Assembly: GCA_036245525.1 (NCBI GenBank)
Contig: BTPG01000006.1
Span: 74,196,727-74,260,726, forward strand
DNA: 64,000 nt
Direction of reading: 5' to 3'
Source: Semisulcospira habei
Lineage: Eukaryota > Mollusca > Gastropoda > Semisulcospiridae
Every line of letters starts with the position of its first letter. Position 1 is the first letter of the stretch. The notes beneath the pieces were generated by a model. The model was not told the origin of the DNA, searched no databases, and saw only the letters and a list, made by a program, of their open reading frames with translations. Positions 53,601 through 63,290 of this stretch are shown here, in pieces. Both the position numbers and the translations under genes were made by a program.

Positions 53601-56600
53601 TTGTATGGGAAAGTATCTTTACGTGGTTTGATAATTTAAATCTTGAATGGAGACTGTTGTTGTGTAGTGTACTGATTACTGTCCTGGTGAAATTTCAATC
53701 GGTTTTGATTTCTAGCTCAACATGATGAACATCACTGTTGAGTGTTGACCCATATAAGAACAAGCAGGAACATAAAGTTACCACAGAGAATGACCTCTGA
53801 ATAAACCAATACGGGTGTTTCAGCAATGTCAGTTGTCACTAAAGGTCACCAACTCCCAAAGCTGGAGTGAAGATGTGCAACTGTTATTTAGCACTCATCA
53901 CACATACACGCACACACTGATAGTTAAATCGCTGATTGTTGCCCGAACACAGTCAAAGTGTCTAAGATCAGTAAAAACGTTGCTGATTACCAGAACTTTA
54001 GCAGCAAAAAAGCAACTTGATCTAATCAACATACAATGTGTTTATTCAGTGCTGAAAGAAAAGCTCGGGATAAAAGATCATGATAATATGACAGTTACCG
54101 TGACGGTCTCTGTCTTTGCTAAATGGCAGTATATTACAATATAGAGAAATGCCTCCTTCCATCACCGATCTTGACCGTGTTCAGTGTTCCCAAACATTTT
54201 CATGTTGATAGACTCTTATGGAAACTATTCATCATTCCCACCTGAGTTTAGGAAAGTTGTGTCGCTCATGTGTACAGCCGGTCGAATAAACAGAGTGAGA
54301 CCATTGCACCATATACTGTACGATGTCAAAGATATCAAGGTGTCCTGGGTCATACGGTGAGGAATAACTACCTCAAGGCCTCTATCATGGTATGGGCGCC
54401 TTAGTCGCCCACATTCGAAGTATCGGGATATTTACTTTGTTTGTGTTTATTCAGTGTTTTTTTATGGTCATGTCATGGAGATATACATGCTTGAGGAATA
54501 CCTAAAGTTTCATTCAGATGTCGCCAGAAACAAAGAAACTGTGAGAAAAAAGCAAACACAATCGGTGCCTTAGTCACCCAGACCATCTGTGAAGGTTAAG
54601 CTCACATGCGTTTTCCAATCACTTAATCAGAGAGCTGAGCGAGTCAGTGTTATTAAAGCAGCTAGCGTGCTGTCAGAATAAAAAACATGTGAAGCATGTC
54701 AGTTGTGTCCAAAAGGCACACAAGGGTCTCTTCCATACAGCCTTTTCCAGGGCTGACTGTTTGGTGGGAGTGAAACGTGGCTCCAAAATTTGCAAAGATT
54801 AATTAATTATCAGTCAAAAAGTTGAAGAGACACAATGCTGGCTAACGAGTTCATTCAATGTCTTTCTTTAATCTAGCTATATGCAAAATAAGAATAAGAA
54901 CAAGAAAGGCAAAGCTTTTGGCTCAAACCAAATAGACCATATCTGCATTAGCAAGAAATTTAGAAGATCCCTTCAAGATGTTCGAGGGAGGAGGGGAGCA
55001 GATGTCGCCTCAGACCACCATCTGCTTACCTTAAGAATAAAGCTCAAGTTAAAGAAAAGCAGCACAGGAACAACAAGAAGACAGCGCTATAATGTACGCC
55101 TTCTGAGAGAGATGGGAGTGAGAGAAGAGTTCAAACTGGTGCTGTCCAACCGGTTTCAAGCACTACAGGAGCTAGTAAATGAAGAGGAGGCGGTCACCAC
55201 AGAGCAGCAGTGGAAGGCAGTTAGAGAGGCACTGAACTCAACCTGCAAAGACACTGTGGGGTTCAAGAACACCATCACAAGGACTGGCTGTCGGCACAGA
55301 CCTTGAAGAAGATAGAAGTGAGGAAGCAGAAGAAAACAGTTGTCAACAACAGTCGCACGAGAGTGGCCAAAGCAAGGGCACATGAGGAATACTCGGAAGC
55401 CAACCGTGAGGTGAAGCGGAGTATCAGGGCAGACAAGAGAGCCTACACAGATGGCCTAGCAGCAGAGGCAGAAAAGGCAGCAGGCAGCGGCAACCTAAAA
55501 CAGCTGTATGACATTACTAGAAGATTGTCAGGCAAGTATGGCCATACAGAAAGACCAGTAAAAGACAAAGAAGGCAAGCCTATTGCAGACAGAGCAGACC
55601 AACTTGACAGATGGGCCGAGTATTTTGAAGAGTTACTGAACAGACCCACCCCACCAGACATCCAGCCAGCAGAGACTGACCTACCCATCAGCTGTGACAG
55701 ACCCAGCTGGGAAGAGATCAGAAGAGCTGTGGCATTTTTGAAGAACAGAATGGCATCCCAGCGGAGTCTCTGAAAGCAGACCTAGAAACAACAGTAGAGA
55801 TGCTGTACCCACTGTTTGGAAAGATCTGGGAAGAGGAGGTGATGCCAGCTGACTGGAAGGAGGGGTACCTAATTAAGCTTCCCAAGAAAGGCGACCTCAG
55901 CAAGTGTTCCAACTACAGAGGAATCACGTTGCTGTCAGTACCAGGAAAGGTCTTCAACATGAACATCCTGGAGAGAATGGAGAGCTCCGTCGACCCCCAG
56001 CTGAGAGACCAGCAAGCAGGATTCCGGAAAAACCGATTATGTACAGACCAGATTGCCACTCTACGCATCATCGTGAGGCAGTCTCTGGATTGGAGCTCCC
56101 CACTGTACATCAACTTTGTGGATTACGAGAAAGCATTTGACAGCGTGGACCGAGAGACTTTGTGGAAACTCCTACGACATTATGGTGTACCCACAAAGCT
56201 CGTCTGCCTGATCAAGAGCAGCTACGATGGCATGACATGTCGCGTGATCCACGAAGGGCAGTTCGCCAGGGAGCTCCAGGTCAGAACCGGCGTCAGGCGG
56301 TGTTTGCTGTCTCCGTTCCTCTTTCTACTGTCCATAGACTGTGTCATGAAGAGGACCACAGAGCAGAGAAGAAGCGGAATACAGTGGACACTGTGGACAC
56401 AGCTTGACGACCTTGATTTTGCAGACGACTTGGCGTTACTGTCCCACACTCATCAACAAATGCAGGACAAGACCACGAGGCTTGCTGACATCTTGTCACA
56501 GGTGGGCCTCACTATCCACAAACAGAAAACAAAGACAATGAGGCTGAATGCAACCAGGGAAGAACCAGTATTGCTTGCTGGCACCCCGCTGGATGAGGTG

Positions 56601-59600
56601 GAGTCCTTCACCTATCTCGGGAGCATCATTGACAAAAAAGGTGGCACTGATGCAGATATCAGAGCACGAATAGGTAAAGCCAGAGCAGCCTTTCTCCAGC
56701 TGGAAAAAGTGTGGAGTTCCAGAGAGCTGTCACAACACACCAAAGTCCGGATTTTCAACTCAAACGTAAAAGCAGTTCTCCTATATGGAGCAGAGACTTG
56801 GAGGTTGACAAAAAACACAGTCAACAGAGTACAGATCTTCATTAACAGTTGCCTAATAGGAATCTTGAAAATCTACTGGCCAGAGAAGATCAGCAACATC
56901 AGACTCTGGGAGAGAACAGAGCAGATAACAGCAGAGAATGAAATTGGGCGAAGAAGATGGGGATGGATTGGTCACAGTCTGAGAAAGCCAGTTTCCAGTA
57001 TCACTAGGCAGGCATTGTCATGGAACCCCCAGGGAAAGAGGAAAAGAGGCAGGCCGAGAAACACCTGGCGTCAAGACCTCCAAGCAGACATCAAGAGACT
57101 GGGAACCACCTGGAGTAAAATCGAAGGAGAAGCACAGGACAGGAGTCGGAGGTCTCTCGTCGACAGCCTATACCCTGGGAGGGGTGACAGGCGTAAGTAA
57201 GTTAAGTACGTGAGCCAAAAATTATGGCCTCAAATGCGAATCAACCAATTTTTGTGAAAAGGTAATTTTATTGTCAATGTGTATTCTTATTAATTTTTTT
57301 TTCAAAAACTACTCTGAGAATATTATTTTAAAGACAATATCCTAAAGTTTCAAACTTGACCATCCACAAATGTGAGCTCTAGTCGATATCACACAAACAC
57401 ACACACACAGCACTTTGATGCTAGATCTGCATTCAACAGCAATGCTAGCACAGCTAGACATGACATATTTTTGATCTTGTTACTACACCGTTACTAGTTA
57501 TTGAATGCGCTCAGGCCAGCCCCATTTCAAAGTCTACCATATTTTCAATACAAAAAAGACAGAAAGCACAGTTCAAAACATTGTTTGAACAGCTTCTCTC
57601 CATCTAAACAGATTGGAGCCGAGCTATTCCTGCAACACTCTGGACCTTCAGTCAAACCTTTCTACCGAGCAGTACGTTTATCCTTAAAATCAAATGCCAA
57701 AATTTGTAAGCTGTTCTCTGATCACTACATTAGACTTCAGGCAATAGATAGGCCATGATCGTTCAGGGGAGGTGCCAGAAAACTCAGCATCCAAGACAAG
57801 TGCAGTGAAGAGCCAGAATCATACACAGGACAGGCACTTACATGATGATACAGCATCAAACAGAGGTGTGAAGCCCCAGTGAATGATTGTGAAGAAAATC
57901 TGAGAACAAAGATTAAAAGATGCCCAAAGCGTATTAGAATTAACCCCCTTCTGGAATTTCAGCCACGAGTAGTGTTAACCCCTTTACTGCTGAGAAAAAA
58001 GTGAACACAATCCAACTGCAGGAGGCACAGATCCTCATCAGCCTCCAGATTTGTGGGAGGCTCATGAGGATCTATGCCTCTTGCTGACACCACTTTGTGT
58101 CCACGTTCCTTGGACAGCTTGGATGGGGGGGGGGGGGGGGGGGGGTAGGGGAGGGGGGGGGGGGGGGGCTCTGGCTGGCATTGAAATACATATAACAAAA
58201 GATCTTAGAGGAACAGTACACTACCACTGGCAGTAAAGGGGCTGACTGTATCGGTGGCTGCATGCACACTGGTAAGGGCAGTAAACTGACCTGCATCTGA
58301 CATATGTGACCCGCCACCACAAAATGAGTCTTAAGTCACTTTTTGGACATTTTGAAATATTGATATCAGCAGAAACTAGAAAGAAAACCCTTTTCAATGG
58401 TGCCAATAAGATGTGAATCACACGATTGGTCACCGAGTTATGGTTTATAGAAACTGGGGACCCCGCACATGTACCCGACCACGCCACCCGACAATTTTCA
58501 AAATGAGTCTAAAGTCACTTTTTGGACATTTTGAGATATTGATATCAGCAGAAACTAGAAAGAAAACCCTTTTTAATGGTGCGAATAACATGTGAATCAG
58601 ACGATTGGTCACCGAGTTATGGTTTTTAGAAACTGGGGACCCCGCACATGTACCCGACCATGCCACCCGACAATTTTCACCAATAGCGGGAAATCGGGTC
58701 AGGGACATTACGACTCATTTCGTGGTGGCGGGTCACATATAGCTACATTCCATAAGCAAGCAGGCTAAAACAAACTTTGAATATAAAATAAACTACACTG
58801 TAGACAACAGCACATACAAACAAGACTTGTTTAAAATCAGAAAATTGAGCCAGTTCGTGACTGACCATGCATTTTCAATTGAATGGAGCCAAATACAGAT
58901 CAGCCTTTGTGTTAAATGCTCCAGTCTACATGGCATCAGCTGTAACACGCACAGATCTCTGGTTCCCACAGCCTCATGAGCAAAATGTCCCTGGGCTGAT
59001 GTCAGCCTCAGATGGTCCACACTGTGCGTGGGCCAACAAAGGCTGATGTCAGCCTGTAGACCTTTTGCTTGCCAAGTGTTTGTTTTTTCCTTCACGAGTT
59101 TAGCACAATGCTCAATAGCGTGGTTTGACTTTATGGCTACTGGGGTATCACCATGTACTGATGACCTGTACACCAATTACATCCTGAGGATGACTTTCAT
59201 AAAGTGTGCTATTGTCCTATGAAAGCTGCATTACAGATAAAGAAGTACCCAACGGAGAAAGAAACACGCTTAGAAAAGATGGGTACAACACAATTTATTA
59301 ATATTTCGGGTAAATACCCTTTGTCAAAATAGACAAACAAACAGAGAGATTAGCCGCTACTTATCTTCATTGGCAGAAGGAATGTGGCAACTGAAGGAGG
59401 TGACGTAAAATAAAAGCTTACAGATTACAGATTACTGTATAAGGAAAGAGATCAATCATTTTAGTTCAAGGGTGGTGCTAGAAAAGCTTGGCGCCTCAGG
59501 CGCCAAGCTATTCTGGCACCGCCCTTGAACTGTCATAGTCAAATTTGTTTCAAGCAATATTGTATCAGAAAAGGGTAACCCCCTTGTACATGAATCCACC

Positions 59601-59925
59601 AATACTGATAACAGAACCAGAGGCCGCAGGCACAAAGGGTTATAGCTATACTCACAGCGCCCATCCTGTCCCTGAGGGTCTCCTCAATGCGAGGCAGTTG
59701 GAACCAGACCAGCGACACCAGCAGACACAGCACAACCGACTCCAAAATCTTCAGCTTGCTCAGGATGCGTGTGCGGGATTCTCGGAATGTGCGCATTGTC
59801 AGCTGTGTGTACTGAGTCACCCACCCTGATGGCCACTTGCGTTCAGATTCAAAATCCTCGTACTGCCACGTTCCTTCCTCTGTCAGCTCCATAAGACTGG
59901 CATGAATATCCTCCGCATCTTCAAG
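47456..59925 (-). CDS. ABCG-family ABC transporter, C-terminal membrane half
   Basis: Six exons read on the - strand: about 59925-59656, 57899-57842, 51486-51272, 48721-48631, 48382-48261 and 47660-47456. Together they encode an ABC2-type membrane domain with about six membrane segments. Landmarks are VVLCLLVSLVWFQLP, then FFTIIHWGFTPLFDAVSSFP, the KERSAGWYRLSAYYLAK box typical of ABCG half-transporters, SIGLFLGIACMDFRRAMTVA, LLGGFYTRNLPFWLDWIKYL and FRLAGYLILRF near the C-terminus. ABCG proteins export lipids, sterols or other hydrophobic compounds as dimers; the substrate cannot be told here. The ATPase domain should lie beyond 64000. Which ABCG subfamily is uncertain. Confidence 0.9.
47779..47868. 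repeat. Palindrome family A copy in the last ABCG intron region
   Basis: GATCAACCGTGTTAGTTCAA and GTGGTGCCAGAATAG pair with CTATTCTGGCACCACCC and TTGAACTATCATAGTC around GGCGCC. It is one of the most symmetric copies. Confidence 0.85.
48261..48382 (-). CDS. ABCG exon e
   Basis: Between TGTGCGCAG and ATGTAC|GTAAGA, 122 bases, coding for GFYTRNLPFWLDWIKYLSFL and HYSFHSAMVLEFSDAAPVMY. This is the extracellular re-entrant helix region of ABCG proteins. It leaves in phase 0. Confidence 0.92.
48631..48721 (-). CDS. ABCG exon d
   Basis: Between CTTTTTCAG and GCTGG|GTAAGG, 91 bases, coding for SIGLFLGIACMDFRRAMTVA and a hydrophobic IIMMAIMLLG. Phase 0 in, one base out. Confidence 0.92.
48761..48910. 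repeat. 75-bp tandem duplication
   Basis: TGCTCACATCATGCAAGCCT begins at 48761 and again at 48836. The two 75-base units differ at about one base. It lies right upstream of exon d in transcript terms, in the intron. Confidence 0.93.
49021..49105. repeat. Perfect-looking hairpin, host target of the next insertion
   Basis: Arms 49021-49049 and 49077-49105 are reverse complements over 29 bases with one mismatch (AGTCCCTTATTAAGTCCAA at the outer end). The loop is 27 bases. The outer 13 bases of the right arm are the target duplication of the LINE inserted at 49106-50912. Before that insertion the stem extended three further bases. Confidence 0.88.
49130..49520 (+). repeat. SINE-like element, copy 4
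   Basis: Flanked by TCGAACGCCGTCG at 49117-49129 and 49521-49533, inside the 3' end of the RNase H LINE. Starts GCCCCACCCGGGTCTGCCC and ends in (AATC)n. It is nearly identical to copies 2 and 3. Confidence 0.93.
49534..50481 (-). pseudogene. RNase H domain and C-terminus of a LINE polyprotein
   Basis: The frame passes from LLKLPAQVEALNPASDLPPW into RNase H: YTDGSATDAVQDGGAG (first aspartate), NYRAEVEALVRAA (glutamate), VFLTDAMSVLEAA (second aspartate) and WIPSHCGIFGNEEADRMAK (final aspartate). All four catalytic acids are present. A C-terminal FRLRTGHNRLNFHLHRR and, after a single TAA at about 49693, AEQTAEHILQDC follow: the zinc-knuckle-like tail seen in RNase H-bearing LINEs. RNase H removes the RNA template after reverse transcription. 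Confidence 0.88.
50482..50907 (-). mobile_element. RTE fragment, copy 2
   Basis: A 426-bp 3' piece of the RTE family, from VLLYGAETWRLTKTT to the 3' tail, flanked by CAGCTTTAATAA at 50470-50481 and 50908-50919. It sits in frame inside the RNase H LINE, which is why an apparently fused 416-codon ORF spans both; the fusion is an accident of insertion. Confidence 0.92.
51062..51129. repeat. Palindrome family B copy
   Basis: TGCAAGAGGTATGATCTTTC and ATGAGTCCC pair with GGGACTTAT and GAGGATCTTTGCCTCTTG. It is moderately imperfect. Confidence 0.65.
51272..51486 (-). CDS. ABCG exon c
   Basis: Between TTCCCCATCAG and GGACAG|GTATGG. It begins FPMERVVIHKERSAGWYRLS, the conserved ABCG cytoplasmic loop, followed by two membrane stretches (ELPLILLQPAIFVVVSYWCI and FFGTVMVVMINAIAGQ). 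215 bases, leaving in phase 0. Confidence 0.95.
51742..52035. repeat. Minisatellite of about 66-bp units at the left end
   Basis: Four to five units share GGATGTGGGCGACTTGGGC, CCATGGTTTTCATATAGGCA and ATCTGCCGTTTATCCTGAT. Each unit contains a version of the element terminus. A single related unit may lie at 60735-60795. Confidence 0.85.
52478..53156 (+). mobile_element. RTE fragment, copy 4
   Basis: A 679-bp 3' piece of the RTE family, flanked by GGTTATAAACGCA at 52465-52477 and 53157-53169. It encodes an unbroken 220-codon RT C-terminal segment from TMRLNATREEPVLLAGTP to the 3' end, with the (GTAA)n tail. It lacks the catalytic RT region through 5' truncation. Confidence 0.93.
53170..54390. 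other. Interior of the 2.7 kb inverted-end element
   Basis: AT-rich with a CA repeat at about 53492-53514. Short frames have no known domain. Nothing further recognised. Confidence 0.4.
54925..55306 (+). pseudogene. RTE copy 3: endonuclease end and RT linker
   Basis: GRRGADVASDHHLLTLR marks the endonuclease C-terminus, followed by EALNSTCKDTVGF, which shows the reading frame intact where copy 1 has a 1-base deletion. A shift at about 55300 moves into the next frame. Confidence 0.8.
55303..55773 (+). pseudogene. RTE copy 3: RT N-terminal region
   Basis: A charged coiled region (SEANREVKRSIRADKRAYTD), then RRLSGKYGHTERPVKDKEGK and the first RT box, which is cut short by a deletion after VAFLKNRMA. 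It is homologous over its length to copy 1. Confidence 0.8.
55800..57200 (+). pseudogene. RTE copy 3: reverse transcriptase domain
   Basis: A 466-codon frame with LIKLPKKGDLSKCSNYRGIT, VDYEKAFDSVDRETLWKLL and LDDLDFADDLALLSH (catalytic FADD present), then the thumb and C-terminal region. The residues around the usual RQGC turn read VRRCLLSP, a one-codon loss that would probably harm activity. Confidence 0.88.
57749..57795. repeat. Half copy of palindrome family A
   Basis: Contains AGGCCATGATCGTTCAGGGG and AGGTGCCAGAAAACTCAGCA, the left arm only. The right arm is absent. Confidence 0.5.
57842..57899 (-). CDS. ABCG exon b (58 bases)
   Basis: Between TTGTTCTCAG and CAT|GTAAGT, coding for IFFTIIHWGFTPLFDAVSS. 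Starts in phase 0 and leaves one base, which joins correctly to exon c. The exon is shorter than most ORF cut-offs but its sequence is the expected second membrane segment of ABCG proteins. Confidence 0.88.
58017..58086. repeat. Palindrome family B copy
   Basis: CAGGAGGCACAGATCCTCAT and CAGCCTCC pair with GGAGGCTCATGAGGATCTAT and GCCTCTTGCTG. The stem is nearly complete. A G-tract of 21 plus 16 bases follows at 58125-58168. Confidence 0.75.
58302..58740. mobile_element. MITE with inverted ends and an internal 179-bp tandem repeat
   Basis: Ends ATATGTGACCCGCCACCAC and its exact reverse complement at 58722-58740, both running on into the AATGAGTC/GACTCATT words. A TA on each side suggests Tc1/mariner-type insertion. 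Inside, a unit starting AAAATGAGTC begins at 58321 and again at 58500 (179-bp period, about 95% alike). No frame of interest. Confidence 0.85.
59449..59541. repeat. Palindrome family A copy with complete centre
   Basis: AGCTTGGCGCC TCA GGCGCCAAGCT forms the centre, with TTTAGTTCAAGGGTGGTGC and ACCGCCCTTGAACTGTCATA as outer arms. It is the most symmetric copy, about 45 bp per arm. Confidence 0.88.
59656..59925 (-). CDS. ABCG exon a (linker and first membrane segment)
   Basis: Codes for EDIHASLMELTEEGTWQYED, then WVTQYTQLTMRTFRESRTR (the pre-membrane helix), a hydrophobic segment VVLCLLVSLVWF, and RIEETLRDRMGA. The donor is GCGCT|GTGAGT at phase 0. The acceptor is within about 59910-59930, after an ATT-repeat-rich tract, and is not exact. 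The hydrophobic leucine run translated upstream belongs to intron DNA. Confidence 0.88.
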
Positions 59926-60091
59926 TATTAATAATGATAATAATAGTAGTAATAATAATAATAATAAGCAATCACACCATACTAAAAGATCTAAAGCAGT
60001 GAGCTCTAAGCATGTTATGTACAAAAAGCTATATTACACTGTACACATGCACTTACAGACACACATAACCCTTGCACAAGCTAAGATGCAT

Positions 60092-60203
60092 ATGTACCCA
60101 GTGCGCAAAGGCCATTGGGCCACCACTGGCCCGTGCACTGCTGTGCGCGGGCCAACCGCAGCTGACATGGCAGCCTGATGGCCTTTTATACATTGGGTAC
60201 ACA
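60092..60203. repeat. Palindromic element of about 110 bp
   Basis: TGTACCCAGTGCGCAAAGGC and CATTGGGCC pair with GGCCTTTTATACATTGGGTACA; the inner GGCCAACCGC region is less regular. A CGTGGGCCAACAAAGG word near 59028 may be a further worn copy. Confidence 0.6.
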
Positions 60204-62424
60204 GTGAAGCCTGAAAACCATCACCATCAAAGGAGAAATTTGGATGATAAAGGTGACTGCCAAGGGCGTATTGTGCAAAGGAATTCCTATGAAAGCGAAC
60301 AGCTTGCCAGGCATTTTGGTCAAAGACACTGATGCGTCTGAATATTAAGCTGTGCTGACTTGCTGAATGAAAATGATCAATTTTGTGGCAGCCAGTCACA
60401 TACTAAATTAGTTAGTTATCGAAGTTTAACAGTGTGCAAACAACGAAGACTAGCTATCTCAATTTGGCAGATCAAATTTTTTTAACACAGAAAGAGAAAC
60501 TTCTATGAAAATGAGAAGAGTTTTTTTTTATTTTCATCTACAATGAAAATTTGATTCACAGGACACAAGTGTACCCTTTTTACTTGTCACATGCCTATTG
60601 TACGCAAAAATTAAGCACACACAAAAGTTTTGTGCACAATGGGCATGCAGGGTTCATGTTTCAAATGCGCCTTGCACCTTTGGCACATCATTTCCCAAAC
60701 TGAATGACCCCATACATTTAGAGCTGAGGGGTCAATGACCCATAGGTTTCCTTATAGTGTAGGCAGACCGCCATGAAAAGTGCATTATCCTGCAAATTTA
60801 AATTATGGGCACCAAATTTCGGACACAGCTAACCGTTAATATCCTTTTGGTAAAACCAGTAGGATGTCATCAAGATTTTGCCATGGAACCGTTAAAAAAA
60901 ATTGTTTGTGACGTCGTCTCTTGAATGACCATTTTACCATCATTGTGGTGGTGGTGAACATGGACATATTGGGATTGTTGTTACTGAGTGTTTACCCACT
61001 AATTATTTTACTAAGATAGATTTTAATTACGCAGCTTGTGTAATACTGTGTAATAATGTATTGAGACGTTTGTATAATAAGTAGTGAGGGTTAGGATTAG
61101 GTTGAAACACGCGTATTATGTATGCATGTGTAGAGGTGGGTGTGAATGTATAAGTGCCGCTCAGTTCAGTTCATAAAAGATGTTTATGTGTGAGATGTGT
61201 AAGAGTTATGTGTAAAGATTTTGTAGTGTTTACTTATGTCCATTTATTTGGAATTTGTAGCTGTGCAAGTGCAGGGAGAAAATGTTCATAATTATGTTAT
61301 AATATTTTCATGTCTTGTTTGTACTATTTGTTATAAATGTACCACAACCAAATTTCTCTTTTTGAGATAATAAAGTACGTACTCTTATTCTTATTATCAT
61401 TACCTTTTAACCGCAGCTAAATCGTGTCATTTGGATGGAGGAACATTTAGTTTTCGCTTTTGATTAGTTTGATTATAGTGGACTATGACTGCAATTGCTG
61501 ACATGAATACCAATGAAGCATGGCTGCCATTTTCAAGATGGCGCCCACACACCCTATGCTTTTTTATAGTTTGGGGGTGGTAAACAATATAGGGTACCAA
61601 TCGGCTGAGGTTAACACAAGCGATAAAATAAAGATATTTGCATAGCCAAGTAATTGCTCTTTTCCAGACCAGTAGGATGTTTTAAATGTACAGAAGTTTG
61701 CATGAAAACTAATTATTTCTTGTCCTCATCTTCATCAGTCTCTTTTTTTACATAATTCAATACACCATATTTAAGAGCACAGTGCAGGAAAGTGAATGAG
61801 CATTGTCAAACAAATTTTTCAGGAATGAAACTAGACCGTATTATTAACATAATAACGCGCTTCATATTGGATATCGGACAAACATGGCTGCCATTTTTAA
61901 AATGGCCGCCAATCACACATCTGCCGCCTCAGGAAATAGGTTGCTGTGCACAGTGTGCAACCAAAATGACTTTGAGCCAGTAATTTTGAAGGAAAACAAC
62001 GTGAATATAAACTAGACTAGAACCAATTTAATCTAAGTTTAAGATAATGATAGTGCTACTTATTGCAGATTGTTTGATGTTAGAATCAGGTTGTCATCCT
62101 CAAGGTCAAGGTCATGGCTACCATATTCGTTTGGTACTTACTGCAGGCTTCTTCTCTCGAACGACTTGATGAATATGATTCAAATTCAAGGAGATGATAC
62201 TCCAAATAAAGCCAATGTGCTGTGAATGAAAATCCAGGCTTTAAGCTCAAAGGCAAGGTCACAACTATGAGATTTTTTCTAGAACCTCTGCGCAGTCACT
62301 ATATATCAAAACACTGATCTGACTATTTCCAAACTTTCATCACTTTCACTCAGGACAAATTACTGTATACGAAAGAATCGCTACGTCAGTTTATATTGTT
62401 TCATTAACATTTTTGTGATGAAAA
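60204..62424. other. Non-coding region, nothing recognised
   Basis: AT-rich ABCG intron or upstream DNA. A stretch ending GAGATAATAAAGTACGTACT and TTCTTATTCTTATT near 61360-61400 looks like a LINE 3' tail. Two ATGGCTGCCATTTT words (61519, 61884) suggest a shared repeat. No supported gene. Confidence 0.4.
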
Positions 62425-62426
62425 TA

Positions 62427-63288
62427 TACTGACTTCCATTAAAACCGTGAAAAGTGTAAGTGTACCCGCAAACAAAGAGCCACCCTGACAGCAAAACAAG
62501 AACATTTTATTTGTTGCTTACTTCAGATGTTCAGCCAACTGTCTGAGCTACCTTTACACAAAAATTGGATGAGTTATCACCCATGGCTACCTTGGAGGAC
62601 ACAGGGTTTCATTAGTGGTGAAAATAAGCAAAAGTGGACACACTCTGTGAAGCAAGTTTCCTCTGATATGTTTTAACACAAAAGTTGTGTGGATTGCTTA
62701 TGATGTTATTAACTGCCTCAAACGAAATTTGACTCGAAAAATTCATTAGAGAACCAGACCTTCCGGTGCACATCATTTTCTTAATAAATCTTATTTAATT
62801 CAATGTGAATTACTTTCAAACCATTGTTTATGCTCCAGTGACTGACACAGAGATAAAGAACACACCCATATCCATTTGATCAGGTAAATATGGCCACTAA
62901 CCTAAAAATAAAGAACTTTTTGATTTTCATGTTTGTAAGTCATGTTGATTATTTAGGTGCCTTTGACAAACGAAAAGTAGGTCAAGACCAAACAGGCCGG
63001 ATTTTCATGCACACGGACCCTAGTGACACTGCACATTGGTTGGCTTTCAGTTGTGTCCTCTGCAGATACTCCCCATTTTACTTTCAATATTCTGTGATGG
63101 TAGTGTCACTGATGACATCATAAGTCATCGATGTACAATTTTTAAGACTAAACATTCTATTTGCACACAACATAAAACACTCTTCATAACATTTTGTAAT
63201 AAATGACGTCAAAATAACCCTGGATTAAAGCATATTTAAGAAGAAAAGTGCTATGGTGAAAAATTCGCATTTTTAATGGAAGTCAGTA
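62427..63288. mobile_element. MITE with TACTGACTTCCATTAAAA ends
   Basis: 862 bp bounded by TACTGACTTCCATTAAAA (62427-62444) and its exact reverse complement (63271-63288), flanked by TA on both sides (62425-62426 and 63289-63290). It is non-coding inside. The TA duplication points to the Tc1/mariner superfamily. Confidence 0.75.
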
Positions 63289-63290
63289 TA

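Larger units (their letters stand above)
51739..54420. mobile_element. 2.7 kb element with inverted ends and an iterated left end
   Basis: The left end TTTGAATGTGGGTGACTTAG and the right end CTTAGTCGCCCACATTCGAA are inverted over about 30 bases with several mismatches. The left end continues as a minisatellite of about 66-bp units. An RTE fragment is inserted at 52478-53156. No transposase frame was found. A clear target duplication is not visible, so the limits are approximate. It lies within the ABCG intron between exons b and c. Confidence 0.6.
54925..57205 (+). mobile_element. RTE-type LINE, copy 3 (near-complete RT)
   Basis: Begins at the endonuclease end (NQIDHICISKKF) and runs to the shared 3' end with a GTAAGTAAGT tail. 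Compared with copy 1 it has frame breaks at about 55300 and about 55750 (an internal deletion just after FLKN). The PQG-like box reads GVRRC with a codon lost. No target duplication was identified. Confidence 0.88.

Noticed and set aside
59539..60024. Leucine-rich hydrophobic N-terminus of the 161-codon ABCG exon ORF
   Set aside because: The leucine run comes from an ATT/TAA repeat in the intron ahead of the acceptor; it is not taken as a membrane segment.
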